Source: Hybos culiciformis (taxonomy: Eukaryota > Arthropoda > Insecta > Diptera > Hybotidae). Taken from it: a DNA stretch of 64,000 nucleotides. Below, piece by piece: positions 1 to 10,875 of this stretch. A program made the position numbers and the translations under genes. Position 1 is the stretch's first letter; every line of letters starts with the position of its first letter. The stretch is taken from the NCBI GenBank assembly GCA_964007475.1, contig OZ023275.1:38745381-38809380 (forward strand), read 5' to 3'. The notes beneath the pieces are model-generated. The model was not told where the DNA came from. It worked only from the letters and a program-made list of their open reading frames with translations, and did not search any database.

Positions 1-766
1 TTATTGTTGTTTTTTTGGATACATATTTAGAATTACATTTCCGTTTTCTTTGTTTCATGTTCTTAATATTCGTTAGTCCGACCCCTTGGTGATAATTGAT
101 AAGTGAACCAAAAACACCCCTGTTCAAAGTATAAAATTTTATATAGGGCTGGGCATTTTCTACTTAGCTTTCGATATCGCCGCATTTTCAAACTAAATGT
201 GATATTTCGCTTTCCCAACTAACATTTTGGTGTGTAGGTAGAATTTCAATTTGTGCTTGCAGTGACATCTTTGAGAAATAATATAAATATTTGTTTTCTT
301 GGCGCGATAAAAAATTGTTTTGAAATTAAAATGTTTTTCTTCTTTTATAAAAATAAAAATTTTTAAATTTTATACATAAATTAAAAATATTAAGAAATTA
401 TTTGGATTTTTAATTGGAAAAAAAAAATAGGATATGTGGATGTTATGAAATTGAAAATAAAAGGGAAATAAGTACTATAAAATTTCTGATACTATTAATA
501 AATTTGGACAATGGTTTTCAATGGAATCGATTGAATTCTAATAAAGAAAAGTTTTGATTCTTTTTTTTATGAGACTTTAATAGGATTATTCCAAAATTTA
601 TATTTTTTTCATCAAGATTTCGTAAGTTTGATATTCAAGGTAAGTATTTTGGAGGTACATGCTTGTAAATAAAAAAGAATACATCTACTTATGAACAACA
701 TATGGACTAGCTTTTATTTGTTTGTTCTTAATATTAATTAATAAACGTAATTAGGTATACATATAA
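1..766. other. Non-coding flank downstream of the psq-BESS gene
   Basis: A+T-rich sequence with no frame that looks coding on either strand. It lies 3' of the minus-strand psq-BESS gene. TTTATT at 713-718 reads AATAAA on the minus strand about 50 bp past the stop and is the nearest possible poly(A) signal, although such hexamers are common in DNA this A+T-rich. A lone TAGGGCTGGGCA at 144-155 resembles a hAT terminus but has no partner. Confidence 0.5.
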
Positions 767-3434
767 TTAAACATCAATAAATTCTTGTAATGATTCTAAA
801 ATTCTGATTTTTGCTTTAATTTTATTTGATTCTTTAACATTTTTTAATGATGGCAATAATGATAGTAAAAACAGCTCATCTGGATCTTTTTCTGGAATTA
901 AAGCTCGATATTCTATTTTTCTAAGTGTATTTAATAATTCAGTTTGAAGAATTGAATTAACATCAATTTTCCTATCATTTACTGTTTCTGGGTCTGGAAT
1001 GATAAATTTCATTTTCAATTGTTCTTCTGATGATGAAATTTTATTTGGTGTTTTTGGTTCCTCAACGGCCGATCTTTCATTTCTTGTGATTTGAATACTC
1101 GAATCTGTTATATTGTTAGTTGGAAAAGTATTTGAACCTTCATCACTTGTAGATTCAAAATCACTATCATGCGGAACATCATCGTCCACTTCTTCGTCGG
1201 ATATGTTACATATTTCTGATTTTATATTTGTTATTTGAATTTCGTTATTTATATTATGTTGATCTGATTGATCTGGTAATGGTAAACTTCTACGAATTAA
1301 ATTATTTTGATTATTATTTCTGGATGGAATGATTCGTTTGTCCGACGAAGTGCCTTGTCTCATATGTTCATTTTGTGGAAATGATTGCATATTATTATTA
1401 TTGCTATTTATTTGCTGGAAATTAGAAAGCGGAGAATAAAAATCTAAAAAGGGAGATTCTTGTTCATCATTATTAGAATTTTTCTGTGGAATGGGCAATG
1501 AATTGTTTGCCATCATATAATTTGTTGTATTTTGATTTGAATTTGATGAAATATTATTGTCATTTGGATAACTGAAATTCAATAATTTTGTCTTCAACCA
1601 ATAACGCCGTACCGTTGCATATGCCAAATTTGTCATTTTAGCTGCTTCTCTGATAGAAATTCCAGCTCGAATTAATTCTAATGCTTTCCTCATTTCCGTT
1701 CCTAAAAAAAATTAATAATTTTTACTTTAAAATGCAATGTAACACTTAATGTAGGTATAATTTTATTATGTTGTTCAAAAAAGCAAAAATGTTTAACCAT
1801 TTTTGGTACTAAATAATAATCATCCAAAAAGAAATTTTACCCGTATTGCGATTAGGAATTCGTTTAAGTTCTCTATCACTTTTAACTTTAAGCATTTTTC
1901 TCTGCATTGCTTTTAATCCATTAAGTTCCAATGAACCATTTGTTTCCTTATCCTAGAATGAAATCAAAAAAATACAATTATTTACTTTCTTGATCTAAAA
2001 ATTTGAAAAAAAAAGTAGGATGGTAGGTAGGTAGGCATATCATAAAAGAAGTCAATATTGCCAATATAAAAAAAACCACCAAAACAAAATAAAATTACAA
2101 CAATTTTATGCGCCTTTTAGATCCTTACTTCACCTCTGCTTATTTAAACAATTTTTTGTAACCCACTGTATTTATTTTCTAATGTCAAATTTCTTTAAAA
2201 TTCGAACAAACTAGAATAGTTTTAATAAAAAAAAAATGTCCATTAAAACTCCAAAATTGCTTAAAAATAAATTTTCAAATAGTTTTGACTACCTAATAGT
2301 TTGAACTAAAAAAATCCAAATTCAATTTATTAGTAGTTGCCAAATCGAAGAAAAAATAACAAATTATTGGAATGTAGCAAAAAGAAAAATTAATTCGATT
2401 TTCTAAATTATTTTAACTAATTAAAAAAAATAGATAAAATTAATATCTTGCAACTCCTTAAATCAACGGTTCCCAAAGTGTGGTACGCGTACCACTAGTG
2501 GTATATTACTCTTAAGCCAGTGGTAAAATATTTTCTTCTGGATTTTTTAAATTAAACTTTCTAAAAATTCGCACTTTCTTTTTTCTTTCTGATAAAAATT
2601 TAGATGTGTTTTCAGAGGTAAAAAGAGATTAAATATCAGAAATTTCTTTTGATGGTGATTTAAAACTTGAAATTAAACCGCAAAATTTAAGTGACTTTTG
2701 GTTCCAACGACGATTTTAATATGAAGCAATTTCTGATAAAGCTTTGAAATTTTTGATGCCATTTGTTTCATCATATTAATGTGAAGTCGGATTTTCGGTA
2801 ATATTAAAAATAAATACAAAACATGTTTAAACCTTGAACCCAGTTTACGTTTAAAATTAACTATAATTCAACCTTATGTTACATATTTAATGGACAACAA
2901 ACAATCTCATCCTTCACATTAACTACTAAGTATGTACAACATATACTGTATTTTCTCCATATTTTTTCTCAATGTAAATAAAAAAAAATTTCTGATATTT
3001 CTATACAGTGGTACGTATATTCAAGAAAAGTATATTGATGGTACAATAGAGAAAAAGTTTGGGAACCGCTGCTTTAAATTTCATTCAAATAAATGGAATA
3101 ATAACACAGAATATCTGTTTTTACGGTATACCTTTTATTCAAATACGTAAATTAGCCAATAATATTGTTTAAGAAATTTTTGTTAACAATATTTCTTCCA
3201 CCTTCTTGCAGTTTTCATTTTCTTACAATATAATAGAAATATTGATGAATCAAAACATTCTGCATATCTATTTTTTTTTTCACTTTCAAGATTTTTTTGT
3301 TTTATTTTATTAATTTTTTTTTCAGTTTCTTGAAAACAAAACTACATAAAATATAAATTTTGCTTTCTAATACATACCAAATTTTTATCTAGCTTAGAAG
3401 AAGAATCATTTGACAAATTTATTTGGTCATACAT
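767..3434 (-). CDS. Pipsqueak-type HTH protein with C-terminal BESS motif (three coding exons)
   Basis: Probable sequence-specific nuclear DNA-binding protein. I assembled three coding exons from splice sites: 3434-3378 (19 codons, donor GTATGT), 1952-1841 (acceptor TTCTAG, donor GTAAAA) and 1701-767 (acceptor TTTTAG, stop at 769-767). Phases agree (0, then +1), giving 367 residues. The intron at 1840-1702 splits a Gly codon just before the HTH, so the Met at 1693 is internal (residue 60). Residues about 55-95 form a psq/CENP-B-like HTH (RKALELIRAGISIREAAKM, then ATVRRYW). The middle is Asn/Gln/Ser-rich, with an acidic patch (SDEEVDDDVPHDSD) near its centre, and looks disordered. Residues about 330-362 match a BESS motif (DELFLLSLLPSLK...), a protein-interaction module of insect transcription regulators. 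No MADF, BTB or zinc finger is visible. Intron 1 (3377-1953) holds a hAT remnant. An upstream non-coding exon is possible but unseen. The structure is well supported; targets and partners are unknown. Confidence 0.87.
2464..3071. mobile_element. Degenerate hAT-superfamily element in intron 1 of the psq-BESS gene
   Basis: The terminal inverted repeats are CAACGGTTCCCAAA on the left and, read inward from the right, CAGCGGTTCCCAAA: 14 bp with one mismatch. Flanking 8-bp duplications are CCTTAAAT (2456-2463) and CTTTAAAT (3072-3079), one mismatch apart. An 8-bp duplication with CAG-type ends is diagnostic of hAT elements. At 608 bp it is far shorter than an autonomous copy (usually 2.5 kb or more), but it keeps a fossil of the transposase C-terminus on the plus strand, antisense to the host gene. 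It is therefore an internally deleted copy. Confidence 0.85.
2732..2922 (+). pseudogene. Fossil C-terminus of a hAT transposase (ZBED5/Buster-like)
   Basis: Two frames joined by a frameshift near 2825 read like the conserved hAT dimerisation end. From 2732 the reading is SDKALKFLMPFVSSY, then an in-frame TAA at 2777-2779, then CEVGFSV. From 2830 it continues with NLEPSLRLKL, QPYV and the terminal NKQSHPSH before a TAA at 2920-2922. The order 'LPF.s.Y.CE.GFS ... L...LRL.L ... P.i..L...KQ.HPSH' is the one I know from ZBED5-like hAT transposases. The stop and frameshift make it non-functional. It is an intronic relic with no role in the host gene. Confidence 0.8.
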
Positions 3435-5275
3435 TACCAAAAAAAAAAAATAAATAAAAATATTAAACTAAAATTTAGATTTTATATTTCTAGAATTCTT
3501 TTAATTTTCAAATTTGTATTAATGATTTTTTAATTAGGTATAAATTATAAAATATTTATAAATTCAATAATATATTATGTACTCCAGTTTATATGTAGTT
3601 CATTTAACTTTAATGTAGGTACTTTTTTTTTATGATTTGAATAGATTTAATTCTGAACTGAACTGACTAGAAAAATGAAAATGTAACAACAATAAAACAA
3701 TCTTAAGGTTTTTTTTTTTCATTTATTTCGTATTTGTTCGTTTCATAATATTATATTATGAATTTTTATTATAATAATAAAAAAAAAACACAAACTTTAT
3801 ACATTGACAATTTTCCATACTGATTCAATCCCCCTCAACGATTCACTTTGATGATTCATATATACCGATATCACATAATAAAAATTATAAAAATATTGTG
3901 TACTTAGAGTATGAATCAAAATTTACACAAACACAACACAACGCATGTTTTTTATATTTTGTTTTTGTGAATATAATATTATACCTACCATTATAATACT
4001 ATGATACTTATAATGTATAATATTTTTTTAATAGGGTAGCTGGATAATATTTTTTATCGAATTTATATTATAATTATTGTACCTGATATTTAAAATTTAA
4101 ATAATAATGTAGTTGTAGTTTGAAGAAAATGATTTAATATGATGTTAAGTATTATTTTGTGACACTGACACTCAACTAGATAAGATGTTAGTAGTATAAA
4201 TTTAATAGAATCCGAAAGATTTTATTAAGTATAAGAATGTTCATAAATGAACGTTGGCTCTATTCCAAAAATGTAATTTTAATTCAATTAATTATGATAA
4301 AATGCGAGCTAGCAAATAGGTAGTTAATGAATAAATTTTACTTCACTATTGATCCATTTTTTATTTCTGAATAATAATAATTTATTTATAACTAATATGA
4401 TTTATTCTTTAATAAAATAATATCAATTTTAATTAAAATACCTATACACAGACTTGACATAGATTTAATATAAATGTTTGTCATTGGATGGGTAGAATAT
4501 GTAATACATATATAAAATTATAATAAATCTAATGAATATACAATACTTATGTATTCTTAGCCCTTTTATAGGTTTCTACATTGCAAAATTCAATTAAACT
4601 CGCTTTAAAGATCGAGTGTAATATTCTTATTATTCATTCAAACTATTAGCTAACAAAAAAAAAATACAAAAAGTATGCCTAACCTACATTTATGCAAAGT
4701 TTAACGAAAATGATAAATCTACACAGATGTACTTTTGATAACATTATTCATAAAAAATGATAAGCATAATAGCTTAGCCTAACAGTTTGTACGAATTTAG
4801 TAATGTTTTTATTTTGGTGTTGTGTAATAACAAAATTATTTTACTCTATGATATTTTCTACGATATATTTGCCAGAAAATAAAAGATTGATTTAAAATCA
4901 TGATTTGATTCCAAATAAAAGATAAATGCCCAGAAATATGATTGAATCTCATTTTAAGTTGAATTTCTATTTATTTATTGAAATTAATGAAAATACCGGA
5001 AAAAAGTTGAAATTATATACAAATCATTTTTTTTAAGCAGATTTAATAATTTTTATTTGAATTAAACAAATGTTGCATTATTATTTAGATTCGTATAATA
5101 TTACAAAAAAAAATTAAACATTTTTGAAAAAGGAATGCTTTTTTAAATACAGATTATACAGAAAACTATATTAATTTTTTAATTTAATTAAATAAATTAC
5201 TTTATAACTTAATGATATTTCAGAAGTACAGTTAATATTTAATTTTTTGGTGTAAAAAGTTCTTATTTTCCATCA
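3435..5275. other. Intergenic region between the psq-BESS gene and Seipin
   Basis: This stretch should contain the promoter and 5' UTR of the psq-BESS gene and the 3' UTR of Seipin, both on the minus strand. TTTATT hexamers at 4970-4979 and 5052-5057 read AATAAA on the minus strand and could end the Seipin transcript. Otherwise it is A/T-rich, with stop-dense frames and no recognisable coding or RNA gene. Confidence 0.45.
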
Positions 5276-6854
5276 TTATGAACTGGAATCACTTGGTTGC
5301 GCAACTCGTTGCCTTAATCTTCGCTCCATATCGTCTTCATTTTGTATTTCGATATCGTTACCACTTAAATCTTCAATATCAGATTTTTCAGATGATTTTT
5401 CTTCTAGATTACTGAGATCTTCTTCATCCACTATATATAAATCAGATCTATAAAATTCCTTCTTTTGATATTTCTTACGCATATCTCTAAGCCAAGTTGT
5501 GTCAGACCAGTGATACCAACTTAGGATGAAAACAACCAAAATAAAAAATAGATTGGTGCTTATACCTATAAAAAAAATTATTGATATTTGCTTAAATAAA
5601 TAGATTGACAGTGGTAATATAATTATCATAACATTGCAATGAAGTGTTACATAAACATAGAGCATAAGTAAAAAGATTTATATTATTTTTAAATTTACCT
5701 AATGTAGCAGACAATACTGGCCAATGAAACATAATGTAACGTAATCCTGTAAAATCGGCTGTTATATGTAAACTAACAGAATAAAATTGAATTTTTTGTG
5801 ATTGAATCTCGACATAAACATCAGTTATTGGGTGAGACTGCTCTTCTTCGTAATGTGAAAACAATTCAACTGGAATTCTTTGCAACTCTTCTCTCAAACC
5901 TAAAACTAATAATGGGCTGAAAATCCATGTTGCAATAGCTCTGGTTAATGGAGATTTATATCTCAGCATGACAGAACGGCACGAATGACCTCTAAGCAAA
6001 GACTCGTGATCTCGCATATCAGCACATACCATGAACATTCCCAAATCTTGATTTTGAGGAGTCTCGGGCATATCTATATTAACTAAAACTTTATAAGCTT
6101 GTCCAACCATTAGAAGTTGTTGTTTCTTAGTCAAGGCTACATGAGCTTGTGGAAATGAACAAGGGCCGGTTGTATCTTGACATCCCCTAAAATAAAAAAA
6201 AAATTACATAAAATTTTTTATTTTATTTTTAATTAAAAAATTTACTTGAATTGCATATGTACTGGCCGGGTGTGAGCAATAGCTGAAAATAGAAACGATT
6301 TGTATTATGTGGTTAATGTTTCGCAATTTGAATCAACTATTTTCTTATTTTGTTTAATTTTTGATCGAAGTGAGGAAATTGAAAGTAAAGGGTTAACATT
6401 TTTTCAGCTAAAAAATTGAGAAAATTATCACACAAATTTTAATTTAATATTTTGTTTTCAGAATTTTCGTTTCAAACATTGTAGAGACAATCACAATTAT
6501 AACTAATTTATTTGAATAAATCTATAAGCTCGGCTCTTGAGGCTTCGTCAATTTAATATCTGAATTTAAATTTGGAATCGTTATATTACTAACTTCAAAT
6601 TTCAACTTACTAGGCATATATGAATAATAAAAAGCAATATACATAAAAACTGCTGTCCAAATGATAATTGCAACAGCAAAAATAATTATTCCAAATCTTA
6701 ATACCAAATCTCGTACAGTTAAAACTTGGTCCCAAGTTCGATTTCGATAATCATAGTACATTGAAAACAAAATTTCTAAAGTTGGAGAAATTATGTGCTT
6801 TCTTATGATACCAAATGGATCAAAAAAGGTTAAAATTATGTTAATTAAACCCAT
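5276..6854 (-). CDS. Seipin: Seipin, ER lipid-droplet biogenesis protein (four coding exons)
   Basis: Seipin forms a ring-shaped oligomer in the ER membrane at ER-lipid droplet junctions and directs neutral-lipid packaging. The coding exons are 6854-6611, 6282-6246, 6186-5699 and 5565-5276. All junctions are GT/AG and phases match, giving 352 residues, close to other animal seipins. The N-terminal segment leads into membrane helix 1 (about residues 52-76, FGIIIFAVAIIIWTAVF) and the family signature YYSYMP. A 37-bp exon supplies TIAHTRPVHMQF. The lumenal domain keeps GPCSFPQAHVALTK, NQDLGMFMV, CRSVMLRYKSPL, the hydrophobic helix region IFSPLLVLGL, and DFTGLRYIMFHWP. Membrane helix 2 spans about 247-272. 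An acidic, Ser-rich cytosolic tail (about 277-352) follows. Where human seipin has the N88 glycosylation sequon NVS, this protein has HVA. Frames running 3' past 5699 or 6611 are intron read-through. TTTTAG ending at 6864 suggests a 5' UTR intron. The identification is very secure. Confidence 0.96.
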
Positions 6855-8160
6855 TGCAATTTGCTAAAACGACAATAAAAAAAAGAAAATGTTTGTTATT
6901 TGCATTTTGAAGAAAATTAAAATTTCTAAGTACTCAGTACTAATTTCGTTGGAAAAAAGTTATCAAAAACCAATAAAGAATATTCTAAATAGGATTAAAA
7001 TAAAAAAAATTAAATAAATTTTTTTTACAACATTTGAAAGGTTTTTTAATTACAAAAAAAAGAAAAAAACTTGTTTGTTTGCTCACTATGAAGCATATAA
7101 TATGAAGTAAAGATTAAAATAAGCCATTACGACTATTAAATCTCCAGAATAAAATTATTTTCAAAAATTTGGCAGTACGTAGGTAGGTTAAATAATCGAC
7201 CACTTGGAATTTGGAACTTAAAAGTGGAAGTAAGGTAGTAAGGTCCCTGCCTAACTTATCTAGGTACAAATAGGAAATATTGAAATATAATGAAAATATA
7301 GTAGTCAGCTCTGGGCAAAATTACCTTCTACAGCTCAGAATAAACTTGCTAATAAATTTTGTAAATAATAAAAAAAATGTTTTCTTGAAATTCGCGAAAA
7401 AAAAACCAAATTAAATTTCCAAACAAAACATTTTTTTATTTTTAACTTTTGGTTATCGAACCCACTGTCAGAAAACTAATAAAACACTACTTTGAACATT
7501 TTTATTTTTTATTTTTATTTTTATTTCTATTAAAATCTAATTTTATATTTTTTAGTATGAATAACGATAACGATAAGATTAAGAATTTTATTAAGCTTTT
7601 TTTTTTATCTAACAATCGAGAATCCGTATTCGATTCAAAGGTCGAAAGAATTAAATAAAATTCGTAAAATTCTTTTATTTACAATACCATAGAATTTGTT
7701 TTAATATATAAAGCAATAATGTATGCGAAAAACAAAATAAACAAACAGGTTACATGGACTTTAGAAACCAATGAATGTAAATTTTAGTTGCGGCAACTTT
7801 TTGTTTTAAAAATTAAAACTCACTGCTCACAATATTTTCAATCAATCACTGCTGTTGCTGTGCTTTGTTCGATTCGATTCTCGATTTTAGCGAAAAATGA
7901 AATTCACCAATATTTTTGTTTTTTTGTTAACTTTTTTTAGCGCAAATATAATTTCAACAAAAAACAAATTCGTTACGTTTATTTTGTTTTTTTATAATGT
8001 TTGAATCGTTTCATGAAAAAGTTTCTTAATAAATTTTTATTTTCATAAGAATTCTTAATTCATTAACTTAGTTAATGCTTAATGGTATTCATTAATGGTA
8101 TTCATTAATGGTATTCATTTAGTAAGTAAATGTTACAAATGGATTATTGTGTTCAGGAAA
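6855..8160. promoter_or_regulatory. Putative 5' UTR, leader intron and promoter region of Seipin
   Basis: Nine bases upstream of the Seipin start codon the minus strand has a pyrimidine tract ending in TTTTAG (AG at 6865-6864), so the coding exon probably begins at 6863 with a spliced leader upstream. Two donor-like sites on the minus strand could pair with it: AAG|GTAATT near 7328 and GCA|GTGAGTTTT with the exon ending at 7824. The second lies in a slightly less A/T-biased stretch with a run of TCGA-type words (7860-7895). I cannot choose between them without transcript data. No other gene is visible here. Confidence 0.3.
8079..8119. repeat. 13-bp tandem repeat, three copies
   Basis: The unit AATGGTATTCATT recurs with its AATGGTATTC core at 8081, 8094 and 8107, a 13-bp period. 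It is a minisatellite-like expansion upstream of Seipin with no coding context. Confidence 0.9.
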
Positions 8161-8375
8161 ATATTCATGGCGAAACAGATCTGCAGGGTAGTTGAGAAAC
8201 TGCATTTTGAATAATCATAGTAATTTTACTTTACAACATGAATATAATGAGAATTCATTTTTCTTTAGTTAAAATGTTATGTTATTAATTAATTAAATGT
8301 TTTTCATTATAAAAAATTTTAATAATAAGCTTATAATTTTTCCTTTTCTTTAAACATATCTTGTATTCATCCAAC

Positions 8376-8399
8376 ATAATATAATATAATATAATATAA
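8376..8399. repeat. ATAAT microsatellite
   Basis: About five copies of a 5-bp ATAAT unit in a row. It is a simple-sequence repeat, useful mainly as a polymorphic marker. Confidence 0.85.
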
Positions 8400-10770
8400 C
8401 TGATGTAAAACCAAAATTTTATCAATTTTACTCCCAAAATTTTATTAATTTTTAAAAAGACATTGTTCGATAAAAATTCTACTTAATTACATCCGTAGAT
8501 TCCAAAAATTCAGTTAAAATAATCAGCTCCAAAGTAAGAAAAGTTTTCTGTTTACTTCAATTTTATTATTTTTTTAAGATTCAGATTCAAATGCAATTGG
8601 GATTTCAATCCAATTATAATATTTCTTTAACCATATGCAAGTAAACTTGTGCATAGTATACGTTTGAAAAATAAAGTTTCTTAGGTTTTCAATTTAATTT
8701 GGTTCCTTTTATTTTCTTCAATATTTTTATAATTTTTTTGTAATTATGTCAAATATGAAAAAAGATGATTTCGTGATTAGTTGGGTGGGCTTGATTGACT
8801 TAATTGTATTAATTATAAAGGTTATGAAAATCGTATAAATAAATCAATTTCAATCAGTTTTCCCTTCTTTTTTCACTTTTTTTCACCAAAAAATTTTTTC
8901 CTTTTAAATTCCAAATAAAATTTATTTCTTTTATTCCGTCACTTCATTTATGCTATATCATGATACTGGTCGAGATAATTATTAACTCCAATAAATTCAT
9001 ATAATTTGTTGTGATGTTTGACACTACATAAATTAGCGGATACGATTTTTGGAAAACACAAACTCAATAAAATATTAGAATCAATATCCCGATATAAGCT
9101 TGTACCCCGTTAAGTAATGATATCAAACTAGTTGAACTAGTTGATTTGGTTGAAAAACTTTTTCATAATCATCCTTCTCCTTCGCTCTATAATTATAATT
9201 CTTAATTATTATCTTACAGCCAAAACACGATTAAATTAAAAAGATTTTCAAAAAATTAGATACATATATTTATTTTTATTTTTGAAAACCTGAATTGGAA
9301 TAAATATTTGAAATTATTTTAATTACTTTTACTTTCCTTCGAGCTTCCCAAAATAACGTTCTTCTAAATCTTTTCTTTTCGAAGATAAACTATATTTTCA
9401 ATAAAACTAACACACTCAGAGCATATAGTGTTATTTGTGTTAAATTTATTAAAATCTTAATGTTTTCCAAATCAAGGCTAATCTGTCTTTTGTTGCATAG
9501 CATTATCATTATTTCTACATAAATTAATGAACACTCTTCACTTTTACATGTAATTAGAAAATAATCACCTTTATTATTTCTCCATGTACATTACAGAATT
9601 GATTTTTAAAAAGAAGATGAAGAAAAAATAATAATATTATACATTCGTGAATAAATTGATTTCATGATTTTTGTTATGATTTATGGGTGGTCTTTGTGAT
9701 TTTATATATAGACATTTGAAAAGCTTGCAAACCATATATAAAATAAAATTCCCACGCATTTTCTTTTAGAAATATACATATTTATGAATTATGCATTAAA
9801 TATTCTTTTTTTTTGCATTTTTCTATAAGATTTTTATTCACACAAGGCAATTATTCTTAGATTTAATTAGCATGAACAAGTAGTTAAGTGTGAAGTAGTT
9901 TACATTTTAATATGATTTTTTCAATTTAAAGTTTAAAATAAAGATTTTTATTAATATTTAATGTTTTTATGATCGTTTCCTTCAACGCACATTGAAAATT
10001 GTTTATCCGAGATAAAAAATTTTTTTTTTAGAAAATTAAGTAAATTCATATTTTGAATTTACTGCCAATCAATAATCAAAGAATAAAGAAAATTATCTAT
10101 CTTGTTTTAAAAATATTTAAAGTTAAATTTAATATTTTTGGTTTGGACTATGTTTTTTTTGCGGTCTGTCTAAAATTCTTAATAACCATCATATATTCAT
10201 ATCCAATGACTCGGACTGAGAACGAAATTTGCTCCATATTTTATTTATTAAATTCGGAATCTTCATTTGATTTTCGAGACCATAATAATATTTCAGAAAT
10301 ATTTTCGATTTATAATAAACATTAGATTAGATAAGATCAATTTGCTCTGTTAAGAGCGAAATCCAATCGACATTTCTGCACCATCAAATCAAATTATCCT
10401 AGATTGAAGATACATTTTCACATGATTTTTTATTTCAATATTTTTTTTTCGATTTTTTCGAAGTGCGGTATCCTTAATAGTTTTTCAGTGGGTACTGAAT
10501 ACAAAAAAAAATCTTTCAATTTACAAATTCATTTCTTTATTAAATTTTCCGCTTGACTTGAATAAAATTCTTTCTTTGAGTTTTTGAATAAACAATATAT
10601 ATATACATACAATATGTATATATAAAAAATATATAAAATACAAATGGTATATATGTGAATATACAAATAAATATACCTATAAGCAAATAAAATAAAATAT
10701 AATGGTTTAATATAATAATTAAACTCAAAACAAATTTACGTTTAATATGATCGAAAAAAAATATACGATT

Positions 10771-10875
10771 TCATTTAATGTCTGTCCGATTGTGTGTATG
10801 TCCTCTACTAAAATTCTTAAAACTGCAAAATTTCAATTCTATGGTCAATTTTGTTCGCACTTTCACTTCGCAAAG
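10771..10875 (+). repeat. Dispersed 'GTCTGTCC' repeat, copy 1
   Basis: ATGTCTGTCCGATTGTGTG is followed about 25 bp later by ACTAAAATTCTTAAAACTG and TGCAAAAT. The same ordered words occur at about 35134: ATGTCCGTCTGTGTCGG, then ACCAAAATGCTTATAACT, then TGCAAAAT. Short GTCYGTC-type dispersed repeats of this kind are widespread in insect DNA. The two copies are diverged and I cannot define their ends. Confidence 0.4.

Noticed and set aside
144..155. TAGGGCTGGGCA, similar to a hAT terminus
   Set aside because: I found no inverted partner or 8-bp duplication in the window.
2932..3150. A 72-residue plus-strand frame
   Set aside because: It starts after the transposase stop, crosses the right hAT terminus and leaves the element, so it is incidental.
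5592..6134. A 180-residue open frame on the minus strand starting at a Met in the seipin lumenal domain
   Set aside because: It is the central part of Seipin exon 3 read into the next intron. The true exon spans 6186-5699, and the last ~35 residues of this frame are intronic.
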